Source: Utricularia gibba
Taxonomy: Eukaryota; Streptophyta; Magnoliopsida; Lamiales; Lentibulariaceae
NCBI GenBank assembly: GCA_002189035.1
Contig: CM007989.1
Location: 1,054,001 to 1,118,000 of the forward strand
Direction: 5' to 3'
DNA: 64,000 nt
Shown here piece after piece: positions 60,801-64,000 of this stretch (its first letter is position 1; each line of letters begins with the position of its first letter). A program made the position numbers and the translations under genes. The notes under the pieces were generated by a model. The model saw nothing but the letters and a program-made list of their open reading frames with translations, had not been told where the DNA came from and ran no database searches.

Positions 60801-63556
60801 TCATAGCAGGTTATGACAAGTTGTATCACAAGGATATGCACAGTCAATTTCCCTGCTGACTCTTCTTCCGAAGTACCAATCTCCAACAGCTTCTGCTATG
60901 GTCTGCATGTTTGTCCAACATTATGGTTTTTTCTTATTCCTTTTACTTCATAGCCAAATAAGCAACAAGCAAAAGGAGTGCAAGCTTCTTGAAGAAATTT
61001 ACTTGTTCACGAACCTTGTTTCGAATTTTCGAAGAATTGGGTCCATACCAAGTTTCTTGAGATTCGGTTTGGCAATGGGCGAAACAAGAGTTAATGAACA
61101 AGCCTCCTCCTGCTGAGTGGAGGAAGGGCGTCAAAGTTCCCAGCATGTAGTTTCTAAATCCTGGTGGAAGTGAGGAATCATAATGATGTTTAGTTGTGAA
61201 TGAAAGGAAAGCAAATGAATTTCAGGACTGCTAAAGAACCTTGCAGAGTATTGATCTGAACTGGGTTACAAGCTTCAGGATTCAGTTTGCAGTGATACCA
61301 GTGGCCGTTAGGATCAGCGGACGGGGAACCAGTGAATGGTGAAACTAGCGTTCAGAGAGAACCACAGATCAGCTAGTTGAAATACAAATGATGCATATTT
61401 TGGGTACAACAACAGCACTTTCTTACTTGGAATGTATCGTAGGCTGTGTTGAGGATGAAAAGGGTGTTTTGATGTACGGTAATAGATATTGTGGGAAGAA
61501 GCACTGCAATGTAAAAGACCAATCAGAAATCAAGATATGGTTTTATTGGCCGAGACCAAGAGTTAAGATAATGCCTACTTGTTGGAGATACCGCTGTGTG
61601 CCTGTGCAGTTGCTGTGAAGGTTTTTTTCTACACCCTGTGAAGAAATTGTGCAGCTGATTCATCTTGAAATACCAATTCTTTCATAGAAAAAAAAAAAAA
61701 AAGATGTCATACCTGCAATGAAACTACACCCTGGAAAAAGTTCCGCATTGTATAGTTTTGAGCTATGTCTTTTCTGCCAGAAACGCAAAAATAAAAGAAT
61801 AGCGAACGTTAGTAATCAACTGCAGATGCTTTCGTCTGGAAGAACTTACGCATCAAGAAAAAATCCAGCATCACTCAGACACTTGACAGCAGCATTCTTT
61901 GGCAAGTACTCAGTGAAACTGTCACAATGAAGGAAAGTAGCCAGTCCCCCAGCCGAGCATCCAGATAGCAAAGCCTGTGATAAAAGAATGACAATATTTT
62001 GATTATGCACAAGAGGATAATATAATTCGATACTAGAGTATCAAACATAATGCAGAGACATTGCCTTCTCAGCTTGGGCCAAGCCTTTAGGCAGAAGATC
62101 ACTAATAATGGCTTGCCAAATCCTCTGTCCTCTGAAATATAGCAAGGTTTCCTGCGATTCATCTCGAAATAGAGCATTTGGAGTCAAGCTTAAGCAACAC
62201 GAACTAGAAAAGAGGGCAACTATATAAAACTGGAAAACAATACCAAGCACAAGAGGAATGATGGAATACTTACTTCATCTTGATATACAGCGTCCCAGCA
62301 AAGGAGGCCCCATCACAGTATCTTATCTTCACCCTGTTCCAATTGTAAAAATCTGTACACAACAAGAATTTTCATAATTCAATTCAACTGTTCCAGTAGA
62401 TGCTTTTCTTTTTGTGGTGCAATATGAAAATGTGATGGACCTTCTAAAAGTAAATTTGAGGAATAGTAATCCCCACTAAAAGTAGCATGGACCAACTTCA
62501 GACAAATAAGGGAACTATGATAGAACGATAAAGAAGCAAAAGGACAGCCCACTTTGTCTATCACCACATATTTAATCTGCACAACCCACGTGAACCAGGA
62601 CCACGTGGGCTCAGGTATTAAGTAATGGGCACACACTTTCGTAGGAAAATGTCAAATATGAGCAACCAACCCAATCAATTCAGCCTCAACAACATTTTTT
62701 AACAAGTAATTTTTTAACACGCACGCTACAAATCATCTCCTGCAAATTGACACGCATCACAAGACTGCAACACAATGATATGATAAAAAAAACATTTTTT
62801 AACCATTTTCCGTATTTTAAGAAAAATAGTATTTTATATTGTGTTAATTTATTCATGTATGAAGGAAGATACAGAGAATTGTAAAAAATACCAGGATTCA
62901 AGGACGCATCGCTGCTTAATATTCCGGAGAAATACTCAAATACACCCATGTAACGGGTGGACCCCCGCCGGGTCGGGGCCCTCTCCCGACACGCCTGGAC
63001 ACTCTCGCACCATCCTCCACCCTAACAAATTATCCTTTATTAAAATTTATCAAAATAGTTCATCAAATCTAACTAGAAAAAATCATTTATTAATCCTGAT
63101 TAATTACAAATGATTTAGGAAGATTTAAATCAATGCAACTGATGTAAGGGGGTACTCTTGATTAATATAAAAAAATTATAGTCAAGTCATAATGTCAATA
63201 TCCTGAAATCCTCAACTTACCCCTAAGAAAACCTGGAAATTACCTCGAACTGTAAAAGCCAGTTGCTGGCCCCTGCGCCGAATCCTCTGTCGAAGTGATA
63301 CGCGGGCGGACTCCCGTCCAAGCAATCTGACACGGCAAAATTAGTATTTTTTTACGAAAAAAGAAAAGGCAAAAAATAAAAAAGAAATTTGAGGTCGGCA
63401 TTAATGGCGGAAAGACTCACATGCTCCGCTAATTGAAGCGCTGCGAACGAGTGTCATCCTAACTAGACTCCGATCCTGCTGCTGCGAGCACGCGCGCGGC
63501 GTGAACGCCATAACTATCGCCACCGCCACAGCGACGGCGGCGCTAAATCCTCCCAT
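60801..63556 (-). CDS. Pectin acetylesterase, two apparent frameshifts
   Basis: Secreted CE13-family enzyme that removes acetyl groups from homogalacturonan in the cell wall. Twelve exons: 63556-63421, 63326-63244, 63021-62892, 62352-62274, 62188-62065, 61974-61850, 61773-61713, 61635-61579, 61503-61427, 61344-61240, 61160-61015, 60902-60801; about 408 residues. A signal peptide ([12 protein letters not shown]) is followed by [30 protein letters not shown], the nucleophile motif [30 protein letters not shown] and a Cys-rich end ([15 protein letters not shown]). Breaks: GGG 61462-61464 (restores [12 protein letters not shown]) and GGGG 61323-61326 (restores LVPPSADPNG). Intron 5 appears to use a GC donor (GAGAAG|GCAATG at 62064). 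Exon 5's left boundary is less certain. Confidence 0.88.
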
Positions 63557-64000
63557 TCCGAATCCGTCGGCGTTCCTACCTCAATCCGAAACCAGAACGG
63601 AAAAAATGAAACCGCCAAATCAAGAGAATCCAATCAAATCCTCAACGAAATCGAGCCGATTCGCGGATCGACAATGAACTGGGAGACGTTTAACTCGTGA
63701 AACACGAGGGAGCAGAGGCGTGAACCGATTCTCGGGAAGCGCGCGATGAATGGAAAATGTGAAACCTCCGAAGCCGACACCCTCCGCCTCCGGAACTACA
63801 CCGTGCGAGTGGCTATACCCTCCCTAATCCCCCTAATCTCACTGTTATTTGGTAATAATTGGAGAGTAATGCAGCAGCGGCGGGGCTTGCGTCTCACGTC
63901 TCCCCATCCATGTGATTGCGGGCTGCTCATGGGATCGAATATATGTTATTGCAGCAGTTGTTTGGTGCAATTATTAATCATTATTATTTTGGTAAAAAGA
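63557..64000. other. Pectin acetylesterase 5' UTR and promoter
   Basis: Leader and promoter of the gene transcribed leftward from here. GC-rich close to the start codon, AT-richer near 63950. No other gene is seen before the window ends. Confidence 0.5.

Overview
This is nuclear DNA from a flowering plant, almost certainly a eudicot. The genes are intron-rich with GT-AG junctions, lie in AT-rich spacers and encode plant-specific families (CIPK kinase, PHT4 transporter, plastid ribosomal protein L4, UGT glycosyltransferases, pectin acetylesterase, MIR390). I joined the exons by hand, using reading phase, splice sites and remembered family sequences. No database search was run.

Layout. 0-7.6 kb: 40S ribosomal protein S26 (+), an intronless CIPK kinase (+), sorting nexin 2 (-). 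7.9-13.5 kb: NAA25, the NatB auxiliary subunit (+), divergent from SNX2. 17.1-17.3 kb: a MIR390 microRNA gene (-) with guide and star strands both intact. 18-26 kb: ubiquitin-activating enzyme E1 (-), tRNA-Gly(GCC) (+), DNA damage-binding protein DDB2 (-). 26.8-38 kb: non-specific phospholipase C (-), cytosolic alpha-glucan phosphorylase (-), a plastid PHT4 anion transporter (-), plastid RPL4 (-). 39-46 kb: a tandemly duplicated block [UGT glycosyltransferase (-) + small membrane protein gene (+)]; one member of each pair is damaged, and a hAT-type MITE lies beside the broken one. 47-64 kb: ARFRP1-like GTPase (+), a two-domain fasciclin (FAS1) protein (-), three tandem GT90 (rumi/CAP10) glycosyltransferases (+), pectin acetylesterase (-).

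Most genes are unrelated housekeeping functions. From memory, the order SNX2-NAA25-MIR390 and the pair phosphorylase-PHT4 match Arabidopsis neighbourhoods (At5g58440/50/65 and At3g46970/80), so this looks like conserved ancestral gene order. The fast-evolving part is 39-61 kb, where secondary-metabolism UGTs and secretory-pathway GT90s have multiplied in tandem.

One feature affects the reading of the whole window. At least 22 coding sites lack a G or C (one site lacks two), nearly always in a short G or C run, across 12 genes that otherwise align end to end. None is in an A or T run. This looks like a systematic base-calling or assembly error rather than mass pseudogenisation. I therefore annotate these genes as real and give each frameshift position. 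The exception is the second UGT, which also carries a 20-bp deletion and looks truly broken. I found no evidence of a wholly new biological system. The most interesting items are MIR390, the Trp-to-His change in both UGT donor-sugar motifs, the GT90 array and the MITE.
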